A DNA stretch of 64,000 nucleotides from Triplophysa rosa (GCF_024868665.1 NC_079905.1:6389879-6453878); one strand, 5' to 3'; shown: positions 12,342 to 25,718, counted from the stretch's first letter. Made by a program: numbers and translations. The notes: generated from the sequence alone by a model not told the origin.

Positions 12342-14538
12342 ACTAGGGGATGCTATCAAACGCCTTCTCAGTGTAAAACAAATCTTTGCAATTGAACACA
12401 ACATTAACATGTTAAAATAAATATCTTGAACCTGAGATTTGGCTTTCGTTTAAATATAAAACAGATCTAAAATATAACATCATCAATGATGCAGGGGGGT
12501 GTTTGCTGTTGAATCAAGAAAGAAATGTTTGATTTGAAATTGCTAAATACATAATTAAAACTAAAAAGACAGTTTTGCAAGGCTTGCATTACTATTTAAA
12601 TTCATATTTTAATGAACGCGCTTAAAAACAGGTGTAATAAACATGTGTGAACAATCTTAATTGACCTGTGTGCTTTCCTGTCCTGCATGCCACACCTTTC
12701 ACTGGTGTTTTTCCAAACACACACTTAAAAACACACACACCTACCTACCTACCTACATATACAAATACATTGCAGAAAAACAGCCACAAAGTAAAAACAG
12801 TAACAATCAATTAGCGTATTTTAAATTTGTATTTAAAAAGCATAAGTAAATCTGTTTCGTGTGGGGTGCATGCACACCCAGCAAAAAGTGGGCAGCTTCA
12901 CACATCACACACAGACACACCTCACAGATCTTACACCCTCATTATCATCAGCGCTTGTTAATTGCGGCAGTGCTGCACTCTTACTGTACGTCTTCTTTTA
13001 ATTAAGGTGCTATAAGAGGACCTATTACACGTGCTTTGTCCTTGCCATAATTGCCCTCCCGACACCCCATTTTCCCCTCTCTTTTTTCTCCACCTCTTAC
13101 TTCAACGTACAAGGTCCCTGGACATAGAGCCACAGGGCCCCTGGGAACCTAACCATCGCCTAGCCTCTGCATGGCTCAAAGGATCCGACGCAAAAACATC
13201 TCTGCGTGTCACCGACTTCATATTATTTCTGCTGATCTGTGCATCATCAACACAGAGTTTATGTGCAGCACGGCGAGAGAAAAAAATACTGGTCAGATGC
13301 TCGGATTTTCGTTGAACAGTCCGGGTAAAATTTTCCCTCTGACATTCAAATCAAATTAGTGCACTTTGACAATGATTCCATACGCTGTGAAATCCATTCA
13401 AAGCTGCGGCCGTTCCACCCATATGAAAAAGAAAACTAACGCCATCTACTGTCCAAATGAGCCCACGCTACCCCACAGCACCAACATCTCTATCCCAGCC
13501 TGCCTTAATTGGGAAATAATTGCAAATTTTAAAGGGGACAATTTCATCTCCTTGCCTTATCATTTATTACAGTTTCTTATTCTGCCATGACATGCTGAAA
13601 GAAGGGGGGAAAACTTCAATTAGCTGCATTCTTGAAAGATGTTCTTTGCCTTAATGTTTCGAGCAAAGAACTTAAATTCATGTAAATAACGAGTCTCAAT
13701 TAAAAAAAGGAAAGACAAGCTTTGGCCAATTATCCCGGCCCGCGGAGTCTCTTGGGTTGAGAGAGCAGTGGAACTCTGCTGGCTGAGTGCTACACATTAG
13801 CTCATTGGCTTTTGAACACACAATAAGCAGAAAGCCCTCAAGTCATTAGTAGGGAGCTCTCTACTTCCCTTTAAAGCCTTCTTCACTGTTACCCTAAATG
13901 TGGTGGCCAACATTTGAAACGAAATACACGGAGGAATACAGCAATTAAATTTTCTTTTTTTATAAATATAATTCAGATTCAAAATGTATACAAATATATA
14001 TTACAAATGTATATAAATATATCGCTGCTGTGCTTCTCAAACCTTGCATCTCCATATTTCGTGATTTTTTTATTTTTGACATAAATCATTATTATTACTC
14101 ACCCTTTATGTTTTGCAAATATCTAACAAGAAAAAAAAAGTATTAAAAAGTGCAACTTTGTACTTTTTAAATGATTAAATAGTGTGTTGTCAAGTGTTTT
14201 TTTTTTTCATTTCCTGGAATGCATATGCAATATGAAATGCATATTCATTTTTTTTAAGTTGGTAGAGTGAATTATTAATATACAGAATAGGTCAAACAAG
14301 TTAATAATAACTGAAAAAAATATGTTTTTAAACAATAAACTTACAAGACCATAAACATGTACAAGTCGCATGCACCCTAATAACACTTGTTGTCTAGCAA
14401 CATTGTGTTTATTTGTAAAACCTTGCTCGTATACATGTATTTATACATTCATAAATAAGTACCTTTGGGGCATCTGCTTTTACTGCATTGTTATATATCA
14501 CTGTGTATCCGATAGGAGCCAACGGTTGCATACAATAC
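12342..14538. other. Noncoding tract
   Basis: No supportable gene. It contains a small CTAC tetranucleotide run (12,739-12,756) and AT-rich sequence from 13,950 to 14,350. Segment 13,540-13,810 is repeat-free and rich in homeodomain-like TTAATT/CAATTA motifs. Confidence 0.55.
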
Positions 14539-14785
14539 ATACTGTATGTGACCCAGTGTGTGACTAAATCCAGACTAAAGTCCCAAAATCTAATTACGAG
14601 AAGAGCATCAGATTTTGATTTTAAGCATTCATTTCACTATGATATCAATCTTTGACATTACTCAGTCAATATTAAGGATTTCAATGATATTTTCCCAGAA
14701 TGCTCTTTACAATTTGTAAAATGATTTGATGTAGAAAACAGTAAGTCACAAAAAAATGACTTTAGCTGAGTCACATACAGTATGG
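14539..14785. mobile_element. MITE with TGTGACCC inverted ends
   Basis: The ends CATACTGTATGTGACCC and GAGTCACATACAGTATG are inverted complements apart from one or two bases. The interior resembles the segments at 47,003-47,204 and 48,323-48,450 (shared blocks such as GCATCAGA, TTTGATTTTAA and ATTTCACTA). It is non-coding. Confidence 0.7.
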
Positions 14786-16110
14786 TAATAATCTGCTCTA
14801 CCTCAGGACGTGTCAACTTCATGCCATGTTTTCACTCTTTTCCATCAAGATGTTGCTTACGTGTGTTACCAGACTAAAGTTGGGCCCATCTCATCACAGC
14901 ACTCTTTCTACTTTATTGTGCCCATCTCGCCTCTCGTTTTTTATCTTTAATGCTGTTTATCTTCTGAATTCCCTCACATTTCCTCTCCTTCATTCCTCCT
15001 CGCATTTTTCTATCCGTATCCTCCAGTAGCCTCTGAACCGAATGCACAAATTACATTCCCTCCACCTTTTTACTCGCCACTAAATCTCTCCTTTTTTCCA
15101 CTTTGCTGAGCTTGAATATTTCATTCCCCCCATCAAATATGCATCCCATTAATTAAGTTAAATTACTCCCGACTGCCAAATATTCGCTGCCGATGACTGT
15201 CAACACAAGACGCATGGCTTTGAACTTCTAATGACACGGCCTCACTTTCAGCTGAGTTACAGCCTTCAGAAAGGCGTCCGCGGGCCCGCCATCAACGCCC
15301 TTCCTCGATGCCAAAGCCTGGAATTAAGTACCGGTTTCTTTTTCCTCCGGCTTTTTAACAAGCGGCACAATGGATGACACGCGCGCACTTGACAAGCAAG
15401 AACTTCCATTTTAATTATATACCTTTTCCTCATCTTTTAATTGCTGTTGTTAATCAGTCATTAACTTCTCCCGCCCCCTCCCGTGCGCGAATCCTAAATC
15501 TCCCGCGCGACGTCTTACAGCTCAATAAATTCTCGCGTACCCCTCCTCGCGCCAGCTCTAACGTGTAATTTCATTTATTTTTAAAAGTGTCATTTTTCAA
15601 AACAGAGGTATTTGTTATTTGTTCCAAAGGGGTTGACAGTAAGGAGATTTTAATCATAACTTGCATTAAATTATCAGTCTCCGGATCTGTCAAAGAGGAT
15701 AAATTCAAGCCGACGTTAAAGACGCTGCTATTGAGTAATTGTGTTCTGGGCAACACTAATATTACCGCTGACTGATTCCAAACAATGGTGATTGAGCTAT
15801 AGGGCTATTTGCCTTTCACCCTCCCTCGATAATTCCAACCTGTCCGAAAAGCCAAAGGACTCGATATGAGTACAGATACAGGGGTGACAATGGGCCTATT
15901 TGTCTCTCCTCCCTCTGAAAAGAAGCAGATGTTTCTGGAGGAACAGACTTGGAGTAACATGAGCCAAAGCGGTACTTTAAACAGCCAATGGCGCGGTGGG
16001 AGTGGCAAACTGATATGACAGACAGGGCCGAGATGGCTTGACAATAACAGGAAAGGCTTCGAATAAAAAAGATCTTCTTGCTCCTACCGAGGGCGAAGGC
16101 CTCTAAGGGC
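14786..16110. other. Repeat-free noncoding tract, enhancer-like
   Basis: No coding gene recognised. The part from about 15,100 to 15,790 has no simple repeats or transposon ends and has balanced composition with many TAAT/ATTA cores, as vertebrate conserved noncoding elements do. The judgement rests on texture only. Confidence 0.45.
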
Positions 16111-16281
16111 CTGGGCCCGGTTGCATAAAGCACCTTAAGTGTAATTTTCCCTTAATTGTGTCCTTAAGTATACCTTAAGTTTTACTTAAGTTATTCTCCT
16201 ATTGTCTTTGGTAAAGGAAAATCACCCCTTAAGTGTCATACTTAAGGGAAAAACTTAAGGTGCTTTATGCAACCGGGCCTG
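16111..16281. mobile_element. Near-perfect palindromic MITE, GGCCCGGTTGC ends
   Basis: The left end GGCCCGGTTGCATAAAGCAC is exactly complementary to the right end GTGCTTTATGCAACCGGGCC. Pairing continues inward through CTTAAGTGT/ACACTTAAG-like blocks, so almost the whole 170 bp can fold as one hairpin. It has no coding potential. The ends resemble those of the element at 36,045-37,034 (GGGCCCGTATTCACAAAAC, read inward), which suggests one superfamily, possibly Harbinger-like. Confidence 0.8.
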
Positions 16282-16361
16282 GGTGAACAGCAAAAGAAAA
16301 ATACTTAATTTATTACGTTTGTTTTTTAAAATCTTAATAGAAAACTGCATTCCACTGAAAC

Positions 16362-17004
16362 TAGGTATGCACGATATATCATCGGCCGATAAATGGTCGT
16401 TTTTATTGGTTTCGGTATCGGCCCGATAACAAAATTAGACCAATATATTATAGCCGATAAATTATCACTTCTTCATGGTTTTGCCACTTCAGGTGCACGC
16501 CGCTCACAGTTAAAATCCAGCACAGTATTGTCTTTCTGTCATGATCATTCACTTACTGCTATTAGCAAAACATTGATGTACAGTAGGTACAGTGTGTAGA
16601 TATTTATGAATGTGTAAATTTAAGCATATGTTTGAAGCAGATTGCTGTCTGAATGCTTTCGGTCTTGAGACCTTTTAAACTTGTGGCTATTGAGAACCTT
16701 TTCTGGGTTGCTCTGGAAGAAAATCTATCATTTGTTTATTAAATAAAAAGGATACCGAAAAGTTTAAAAGTTAAAGAATCGTTAACTAGTGTAAAGGAGG
16801 CTTGGTACACGATTTTTAGGGGGAAAAGTGAACTGTCAATGTTTTCAAATAAAAGCAGTTGTCCACTTTTTGTTTCAGTCTTAGATCATTTTATATTAAG
16901 ATTTAGATACTGTATATCGGCCAATATATCGGTTATCGGCTTCAAATGTTAAAGAATTGTCGATTATCGTTATCGGCCAAAATGTACATATCGGTGCATC
17001 CCTA
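16362..17004. mobile_element. Non-autonomous hAT element with 8-bp target duplication
   Basis: The termini are TAGGTATGCACGAT and ATCGGTGCATCCCTA, inverted repeats of a TAGGGATGCACCGAT-type end with sub-terminal repeats of ATCGGCCGATAA. Identical 8-bp flanks, ACTGAAAC, lie at 16,354-16,361 and 17,005-17,012. The 643-bp interior has no intact transposase frame, so the copy depends on enzyme supplied elsewhere. Confidence 0.88.
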
Positions 17005-20000
17005 ACTGAAACAACAGACAGAATATGTGGTGGCCTGGAAAGGACTGAGAAGCATGTGGTATGACCACAGACGTCACAGAATAGCTCTACCTAATATATA
17101 TTATGATAGGCAGAGACCCGATCCATTTTAAGACAGCGCTTCTTAATATTGTTATTCTACCCGTACACATCACAGTATATTGCTAACCGATAATTACAAT
17201 CTATGAGCTGGCGGTAGGGCCATGACAACAGTACTTAAGTCTTGTTAATATAGGGTGTCTGTTCTGCCCCTTGTGGCAGATTGTGCAAAGCGAGTAACTA
17301 CCTTCTCTGATGTTGTGAAAGAATATGATTAATACGCTACTGATAATTAAAGCTGTCACCAAAGTCAAACAAAAATTATTATTCGTTTAGGTGTCGTTAA
17401 CTGAAAAAAAATCAATCTTAACAACAGGGATCATGAAATCAAATATAAAAAAGTTAAGAATGTCAAGAAGTCAAAAGAAAAGTCAAGAAGAGTCCAACGG
17501 TATGAAAATATTTTGATATAAAATGTTGACGAATTGCGACGATTTTTTGGGGTGTTAGGTAAGTGGTACGAGCAGCCCTGGGAAACAGATATGTGGCATC
17601 GAGACAAATTATAACCTCATCTGTTTTGCCTAATGAATTATGCAAAGAGGGGACCTGGCTTGGGCTTGGTTAAAAGTAAATATTTAATATTCATCCGTGC
17701 AGTCTGAAATTACAAAACACTTTGCATGGCTAAATGTTTTTCCACCCCAGTGAAATTGCCCATTTTGGCCAATTTGGTTTATGCATGCAAAGACGTTGAT
17801 TTTGATATATCGGGCTTTTAAACCCAGATCGCTTGGTGAGTCTCTTTTTGTTGTACAGTAACCACAAATAAATGGCTTTCACAATTAGAGGTTTAAATAA
17901 TGCAATGGCTCATGTTCAGTCCTAAGCAGGATTCCAATGAGCTTTCTAATGCATGTAATGATTAAGTGTAATTCAAATACCAACTGTGTTGTTCAAAATC
18001 TGACAGGCAATAATTTGCTCTATTATATTGTGCCATTTAATTGCCTGCTACCGACAACCTCTGACGTGCCATGAGGCAATGATTTACAATTACTCCAGCA
18101 GTAAAGATCAGGGGATGACAATATAATCATCTACACAGAGATCCCTTCTCATCTGCCACAACTAGTGAGGCAAGTAAAAATAGTTTGGAGCTTGTAGTTT
18201 TAACTCCGCTCTATTTGAGGATTAGAAGATATTACGCATGTGAAGGCCTTTGAACAATCGCACTTGTGTTAAGAGCTGGGATGAGGCGAGTCAAGATGTC
18301 GTTTCGCCGTCGGAGACATGCCTCACATACGTGCAGAGGGACGTTATTGTTGGGCGAAAGTATTACTGATGTTGGAGTTTAATCTAAATGAGGAACCGCC
18401 AAGCAAAAGATCAAGCTGCAGACCCCGCTTCCGCATCCATCCTCTTATGAACTCTGTAAGACTTTATTACCATATAAATGATAAAGGATAAAAAACTCAG
18501 TATACACGCAAAATGCATAGATCGCCGTTCCCCGCGTAGTTGCCTGATGTAAACGTTTCAAGAAGACAAAATAAGCAATCAAGGGCCTCCAACAGAGGCA
18601 GACGGAAAAAAAACCCGAACACCCAACAAAGTTAAGTATCGTGCCCTAATTTGAGTGCAAAATTATGGAAAACAAGTTTACTCCATATTAAACCAATGTT
18701 TCACAGCATTTAAGGAGCTGATACATAATTTAGCGCTTACAAAAGCGAGCACAGCATGTCGGGGGGGCGGGGGGGTCCTTAGAGGGAAGGCAAGGCTGCT
18801 GAGTGCGGTGCCTGTTTAAAAATGATGGAGGAGAACAGGGGATTCTCATTAAGTGGCTTCACTCCACCCCGAGCAGCAGACACTAGAGAGAATGCAGACA
18901 AAATCACAGGCTCGTGTTTCCCCATTAAATATGAAGGATTGTGCAATATGTGCAGGCAGGCAGTTTGCCGGGGTCAGCCATCGCCTTCTTTCTGCTGTTT
19001 CTGCAGGTCACGTCATGATGACCGACTTTACCCTGCGCTCAATCAGATCCCCGTGTTTTAGGAGACGGGGCAAGAAAATAATAACACGAGGCAGGGGTAC
19101 TTTTAATGAGGACAAATTAGACTTTAAGACTTTAAGGCGGTGGAAAGCTGCAAGGGACGAGGAAGTTTCATTACGTGACCTACATGGAGTGGGCGGTTTT
19201 CAAATGCATTCATTCGAGTCCTCGACAATGCGATCGACTTTGATTTTGAAGCATGCTACCAGTCAAAACTTCGTTAAACTATGAAGGCACTCTCCCAAAT
19301 GGAACTCAACCTGAAGAGCGCACACTTTGATGATGTCATCCACAACTGCACTCCGTAATAGTGCTGTTTCTGCAAAACTGGTGCATCTAAGGTGCAAATG
19401 GGACGGACCTTCACAAATTGTTGCCACCTGCTAATTTTATAAATGTCTATCAGAATTAATACGGTCCACATACTGTACGTATACAAAGCTAAAAACAGAC
19501 AGACGTAAACATACAGCATCATTCCTCCAATTGACAAATCACAGCTCCAGAATCGGCCGTCCGCCTCACAACCGCAGCGAACCGAAAGCTAAAACTGATC
19601 CCAAAGCAGGTCATCCAGGTCCAGCTCCACAATCACTCACCAGCACTACTTGACATGGCTTTTACTTTGATCTCCCCTGTCTTGGATTCATCGGCTGCCG
19701 ACTTCACTGACTCCAATCTGACCCAGATAAAGACTCTGACCTTTCCGACCAACTCCATTACATGCAGCTGTACTGGGTACAAGCTTTTAAACGACTGCGG
19801 TTTAAATGTGGCCATTACTGAGCCGGTGTCCGCACAGATTTCATTGTCAAAGCCCGGCGAAGGGAAGATGGCCGCACAAAATGACTCTTGACCTTCATTT
19901 ACATTCGTTAATCAAATGTCACACGGAGTCTGCGTGTTATCAGTAAGCCTGTGTCCGTCTCCCGAGAAGATGTGTGTTTTCAAACAGGTAAACAGAAAGA

Positions 20001-21197
20001 GTCGCTACTGGTACGTGTCCAGTTAAAGGATTCGCTCGGCTTTTAGTTCATTCCAAAACCAAGATGCACCGCACAGGTAAAACGAGATTTATTCGGATCA
20101 TTAAGAGAAAAAGGAAGATCGAATCTAATTATAAACTATACGCCGCTGAAATAAGAATCTGCAAAAACAGTTCTCCCGCTGGTGTCGGATGCAGGTTATC
20201 TCGAATTGACCAGCGGCGTTTTGTTATATATAAATAACGCGCAACCTCGCCGACTGATTCGTTCCAATAGAATGGGCATGTCGTGAACAGCACGGCTAAT
20301 GACCTGAGCGGCACATTAGGCATTCTAATTCATTCAGCGTCTAATTGTGAGTGGACACCACAGATAGCCGCCTTCTCCCTTCCCATCTCTCCCAAGACTG
20401 CAGAGAAGCCTGGCTCGGAAAGGTCAAAATGGCCGACATTAATCAGATCGCCATATCCACGGCCCCTCCCCGCCATCGTTACTGTGCTAATCACTCTGGG
20501 TTTGGTTGCAGAGAGGTTTACTCCTAATTATTGTCATTAATAAATCAGACGAGTCAGGCTGTCGGGATGAAAGAGAGGCCGTCCCTGCTTGCCATCCATC
20601 AGAGAGGCAGAGAGCAGGAGCGTCCAGTCATTAAGAAGCCTTTGAGACACACGGCCGCACTGGGGACTCGGCGGCGCAGACAACAACACAGCCAACTTTC
20701 TCATCAACCTGTGGCTCTGCAACCAGCCAGGAGCGGCGAATCATCAGTCAAATACAAGGAGTGAGTTACAAAAGGAGAAGAATGTTGCTGAAAGCAGGAG
20801 ACTTTGGGATTTCATAAAGTTTACAGTAATAAAAGTATAGATTTAAAATGAGCATGAGATGGATTGAGGCTTCCTTAATTATGGTTCTTGGGCATTACAC
20901 AGTGGGCTCTAAAAGTCTGAGGAAAAACGCCAATTTTCATTGTGGTCTATTTAAACCTTGAAGTTTTAGACAAATTAAGCAGATGCTTAGGAAATTAATG
21001 TGTTACACGTAGAGGAAATATTTAAGATTCCGTTATTTCTTGGTCACTAACCTAATGGTAACTGCTAGGGCCTTCACAAAATTAGAATTTCACTACACGA
21101 TTATGTTTTTTTTTTAAGAAATAATGTTATCAGTTAAATCTATTTTAAATTTTCTTTATTTTGTTTTCTCTTTTCTTGGCCAGTGCTCCATACTGTA
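17005..21197. other. Noncoding tract with enhancer-like segments
   Basis: No gene supported. The longest open frame (18,853-19,284, plus, 143 codons) has no recognisable domain, no low-complexity bias and no exon context, and I treat it as chance. The segment 17,630-18,130 is the most enhancer-like stretch of the window. G-rich runs occur at 18,759-18,775. Confidence 0.55.
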
Positions 21198-21341
21198 CAC
21201 TGTAAAAAAACTGTACTTTTACCAAATTTTAACATTTTTTTCAGATTTTCATTTTGAAATATGGTAAAAAAAAAAACGTTTAAAAATGTTTAAAAATGTT
21301 AATAAAAATGGATAAAAATGTTTTTTGGGGGGGTTACAATG
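21198..21341. mobile_element. CACTGTAAAA-type MITE, TA flanked
   Basis: Ends CACTGTAAAAAAA and TTACAATG with TA on each side (21,196-21,197; 21,342-21,343). Same family as 7,894-8,187, with different internal length. Confidence 0.65.
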
Positions 21342-23749
21342 TACAGTAGTTTAGGGAGGCAAAACTGTAAACAGGTGCTGAATTGTTTACGGTTTTATCA
21401 AATCGTCACCTGGGAATTATAAGGTTCTATCTGCATTCTGAGCAGTATTGAGATATTGAGCTTCAAAGTCTTTACATTTGATTTGTAGATAAAATCTTTT
21501 TGTTTTCTAAAAGACTACCAAAATGAAAACCATGTAAAGTAAAAGCATCACATAATGTAAATTAATTGTTACAGAATAATAATATGCAAACAACTCAATT
21601 TAGACAAAAATGTCAGATGGAACCATGATTCCAACGCGGCGATACGTGTAGAATTAACACAAAAACTTCTACCTACTTGAGTACTTCAACCTACATTTTT
21701 CCATTTAAGCATACATGAGGCTCTTTTGAAACTTCTCAAGCTGGCGTAACATCTGGTTTTTCACAAACTTGTGGAGTCTACAAAAATACTAAATTCTCAA
21801 ATGCAAATGCATTTTCACCTCAACCCTATTCACTCTAATTGCTATGTAATTTACAAATGCATTTTTCAAATGCAAAACAAACACTCACTATAATAGGTTT
21901 AGGTTCTGGTACTACACTGTATGTCTCGCTTTAATAAACTCATTTGCGTACACTAATTCTTTCTCATGATTTTACATTTATATGTACAGTAGGCCTGTGT
22001 GTGTCATTCGTTATACTCCAACTATGAATGCGACCTTTATATCTTATAAAACCCTGACACAATTATGACCTTTGAGCAGAGTTAAAGGAGAATCAAAATA
22101 CATCATATTCTAGATGCCCTGCAACAAACTCACAACCAAAACACTCACTCAGAAAGCAAGAGTTATCAACATAAAGAAGTGTACTTACACAAACACAGAG
22201 ACACACTCAGTTATCATGCATGTTGAGGACACCAGTCAGCCAAGGCTCAGTGTTACAGTATCTGTGCTGCAGGGAGAGAGAGATGGAGAGAGACGTGGCA
22301 TCGCGCTGCCATCACATCTCATCAAATTAAGGAAGTCCATTCCACTTAAACGAGTTCTGTGAATCTAAAATCGACCATTAATGCAGTGTCATGTTAAATT
22401 AATACTGTCATCTAAATTACTGGTATGAATCTTTCACATTTGAAATGAGACCAAGAATGACTTATTCATTCTGCGCTATCTCCTCTGATGTCATACCCAT
22501 TAAACATAACCAGGCGAGCTGTCTTGGCCTAATTGTATTAGAGTGTTAGGAGAGTGTTGGGCTGTTCGGAAATCATCATTTAGTATGCTGATCAACGGCT
22601 TTAAAGTACTGAATAATATCTTAAATGAGTTGTGCTTTGAGGCACGCTACAACTGACAACATGTAAAGATCAAGGAGACGTGAACGCCGTACGTTACGTG
22701 CGCACTTCCGCCCACCTCCCGCAATGCATCAAGTACTGGAGGATATTTCTAAGACGGACAATGACAGAAATGTTTCGTTTTTTATTTATCTTCTTACCTC
22801 GTTTTTGAGCACATGATATCTTAAAAACAGTAGACGAACTTGCGTAACACTGGTCAATCTCGCAAAAAAATAAAAACGTATTACTGTAACAACAGGTTAA
22901 CATCCTGGCGAGTCTCCATTGGTTAAAAAAACATCGCTGTTTGATTCAAGGCGCCAATGCGAACGAATACGTCGGATAGCATTTTAAAGAGAAAGAAAAG
23001 GGCAAACACTGCTTAAAACTTTCTAAAAATTCAGATTTTTTTATGAATGTGTAAGTGAGTTACGCTAATGTAATCTGGTAATGAGCCAGACCTCATAAAA
23101 CGAGTAGACCTCGACTTTCTCTTTCAGTTTTATGGAGGGTGCAGGTGACACGATTCTCCTGATTTACTATTTTTACTTTACAAGATCACGTTTTTCACGT
23201 GCAACAAGGAAATCTAAATGTTTAAGGCATAGGCCTAAAGTATTTTTTAAAGGAAATTGTATATATTTTAACTAAAATGCCTCCTTGCGGGTTGATAACT
23301 GCAACTTTGCTAATAGCCTAGTTAAGGTTATGGATGAGACAACGGCAATCGTGTGGTAACTTTGAAGACTCCACCACTATCATTACACAAAAGTAAAAAT
23401 TACAAAATGACGGATTCAGAAAGGTCCTCACCTTTTTCCATATTATGTATATTTTGGCGGGTGCTGGTTATGTACGGGGTGATTTAGAAAGTGCCAAGTT
23501 GCACGAGCATTTGTCGCCATCTAGTGGCATAAATAAGAAAATGGCTGAACCGCACAAAAAATAATTTTACTGCTGATTTAAAAGCATACTATAAGCTCTA
23601 TCGTTTAGCCCTGTGTCAAGGGCGGTCTAGACCTCCACAGTATAGTCAACAACCTTTTGGACCCAGAGGAGAAAGAATTATCTTTACATTTTGGCCTAAG
23701 TGAGCTACTTTGCATCTGCAATATCAGAGATCACATGTGGTCACATACT
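21342..23749. other. Noncoding tract
   Basis: No supportable gene or complete transposon. A GA-rich stretch is at 22,273-22,297. Confidence 0.55.
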
Positions 23750-23873
23750 GTACGCATTTGGCAGATGCTTTAATCCAGAACAAATTACAGTACATTTAAA
23801 CTATACATTTCATAAGTATGTTCCTTGGGACCCACAACTTAGGTGCTACTAATGCAATGCTCTACCAACTGCC
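23750..23873 (-). mobile_element. Degenerate tRNA-derived SINE
   Basis: On the minus strand this carries a decayed tRNA-like head (TTGGTAGAGCATTGCATTAG at its 5' end) and the tail motif that appears on the plus strand as GCATTTGGCAGATGCTTTAA. The same head and tail occur better preserved at 28,629-28,782 and 49,409-49,546. No functional tRNA can be folded. Confidence 0.6.
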
Positions 23874-24719
23874 ATAAGAACAAATGTATCTTCTCACAAC
23901 CATAATCATGCAAAAAATGATTTGACACCCATGACAACAATCAATCATTGTAAACATCAAACCAGCTACACTATTTCACGGTTATAGTAAGACAACCTGC
24001 ATTCACTACGAGGTCTGGCATTCTTCTAAACCAGTAAGTTCTGATGAAATGTGGCTGTGCTCCTCACGGCAAGGCTCGGTAAACAGTTTCATATTCAGAT
24101 TCTCCTGCTTCGCTTCTCTTCCTACTGACAGCCATTGCCACAGGCCACTATATCTTACAAGGCCGATGTGCATTTCAACATGGTGCACTCAAAAAAATGT
24201 CAGATGGGCCAAAGCTGTTCCGAACAGAAGCAGAAGAGAGGGAGAGAAGTAAAAAAAATCTTAAGGGCAGAAATGGGCTGTCTGGTCACATTTAGAAACT
24301 CAATGTCATAGGAAAATAGCGCCACCAGACAAGTTTGTCCATTTGGATTCATTCACCTCCCTTCGCTATGGATGCGTGGTACCCGAGGCTATAGAGGAGG
24401 TAGGTACGGGATGAAAGTGGCCTACCGCTCATATTGCAGACCCACCAGTGTGATGTCAGTCCACCTGTGAGCACCAGACATCAGCTTACATGCACATACA
24501 GTAAATACACACTCAAGCATAGTTTACGCATGCTCTTCTAAATGATTTATTGTGAAACTAAATAAGAAGGATGTCAACTGTTCAAAAAAAAGAATAAGAC
24601 TACATTAAAACATATAGGTAATGAAAGGGGTCTGTTTACCGATTGTTTTTACCTATTCACACATACAGTCCCTCCATGAAAGTGTCTCTACAATTTAAGC
24701 GAAAAAAATATTAAATCAA

Positions 24720-25165
24720 AGTGATAGTTCAACTAAAAATGGAAATGCCTTCATTTGGTCACTCTGATGTCATTCCAAACATGTATGACTTTGTTTTCCA
24801 GAACACAAAAGAATATATTTTGAAGAACGTTGGTAAGCAAACAACAATGGACCTCACTGACGTTCATTGTTTGAATACAAAACCACTGTGACATTACTCA
24901 AAATATTTTGTTTTGTGTTCCACAGAAGAAAAGAGTCACATAGACCATTTTGCAAGAGGCTAACAACACTATTCCAGAAATACTTCCCGTTTCACTTTTT
25001 TAACACTACATAACACTTAAAACCGAATAAAAATGTTAAATGAACATCATGAAGACTTAATTCATGTGAAATAAAAAAAAAGAAAACAGGAAGTGCTTTA
25101 AGGACCAGTGTTGTTTACTTCTTTGAAATGGTCTTCACAGACGAATGACATGAGGTGAGTAAATG
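24720..25165. mobile_element. TTAA-family foldback MITE interrupted by a second MITE
   Basis: The left arm (AGTGATAGTTC, then GATGTCATTCCAAACATG) and the right end (GACATGAGGTGAGTAAATGATG) belong to the palindromic family also found at 3,327, 37,459 and 55,328. The centre is replaced by a separate inverted-repeat element at 24,943-25,133. Confidence 0.6.
24943..25133. mobile_element. Nested MITE with GACCATTT inverted ends
   Basis: It starts GACCATTTTGCAAGAGGCTA, followed by ACAACACTATTCCAG, and ends with the imperfect inverted complement (GGACCAGTGTTGTTTACTTC, then TTTGAAATGGTC). It lies inside the right arm of the surrounding palindromic MITE, so it inserted later. Confidence 0.65.
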
Positions 25166-25290
25166 ATGCATTTGTGAAGGGCAGTACCAAAGATTAACTG
25201 TGAACTAAACATTTTTAGAGCTCAGACTGTCCACGGCTACATTTAAAAATTTACAAGTCGTAAGCATTTATATAAGTAATCAAAGTTTCA

Positions 25291-25296
25291 TTTATT
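25291..25296 (-). terminator. Candidate cndp2 polyadenylation signal
   Basis: The minus strand reads AATAAA here, about 420 nt downstream of the cndp2 stop codon at 25,719. It is the nearest perfect hexamer I noticed. Use of the site is inferred. Confidence 0.4.
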
Positions 25297-25718
25297 GACA
25301 TCATTTGCACTTTATGGTGTGCATATTCAATACGCGTGCCAACAGATTATGCCCAATAACATGACATCATAGTTCATAATAATGCAAGCCATATCTTACA
25401 AAAAAAGATATTAAGACACAAAAAGACAGGTGTTATGGCCAGTAGTAAATGAACAGGGTGTGCTTTTTTGGATTTAAACTGCATGTTTGTTATTTTATAC
25501 AGATTTCAAATGCATTTCTTATGCAATGCAGCTGCTTAATACAACCAGATTGTCAAGGCTCAGTAATAATACAAGCATCTGCCAAGCAATATTCACTCGC
25601 CATTTCCTTACCAATATATAAATGCCACCAGGGCTGTACGCTTATCTGAGTATTACATATCTTTGAACCCCTAAATACAGTATATACCAGCCTACTCAAG
25701 CCGAGCCGGAAATTCCAT

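Noticed and set aside
12105..12420. Several overlapping open frames of 80-100 codons on both strands
   Set aside because: They are translations of the GT/TGCG microsatellite (Cys-Val or Thr-His runs), not genes.
18755..18778. G-quadruplex candidate (runs of G near 18,759-18,775)
   Set aside because: Only two long G runs are present within a short span, one short of what I would need to propose a stable intramolecular quadruplex with confidence.
18853..19284. 143-codon open frame, the longest in the left 25 kb
   Set aside because: No recognisable domain, no splice context, no compositional sign of coding, and it overlaps another frame of similar quality; most likely chance in a GC-balanced stretch.
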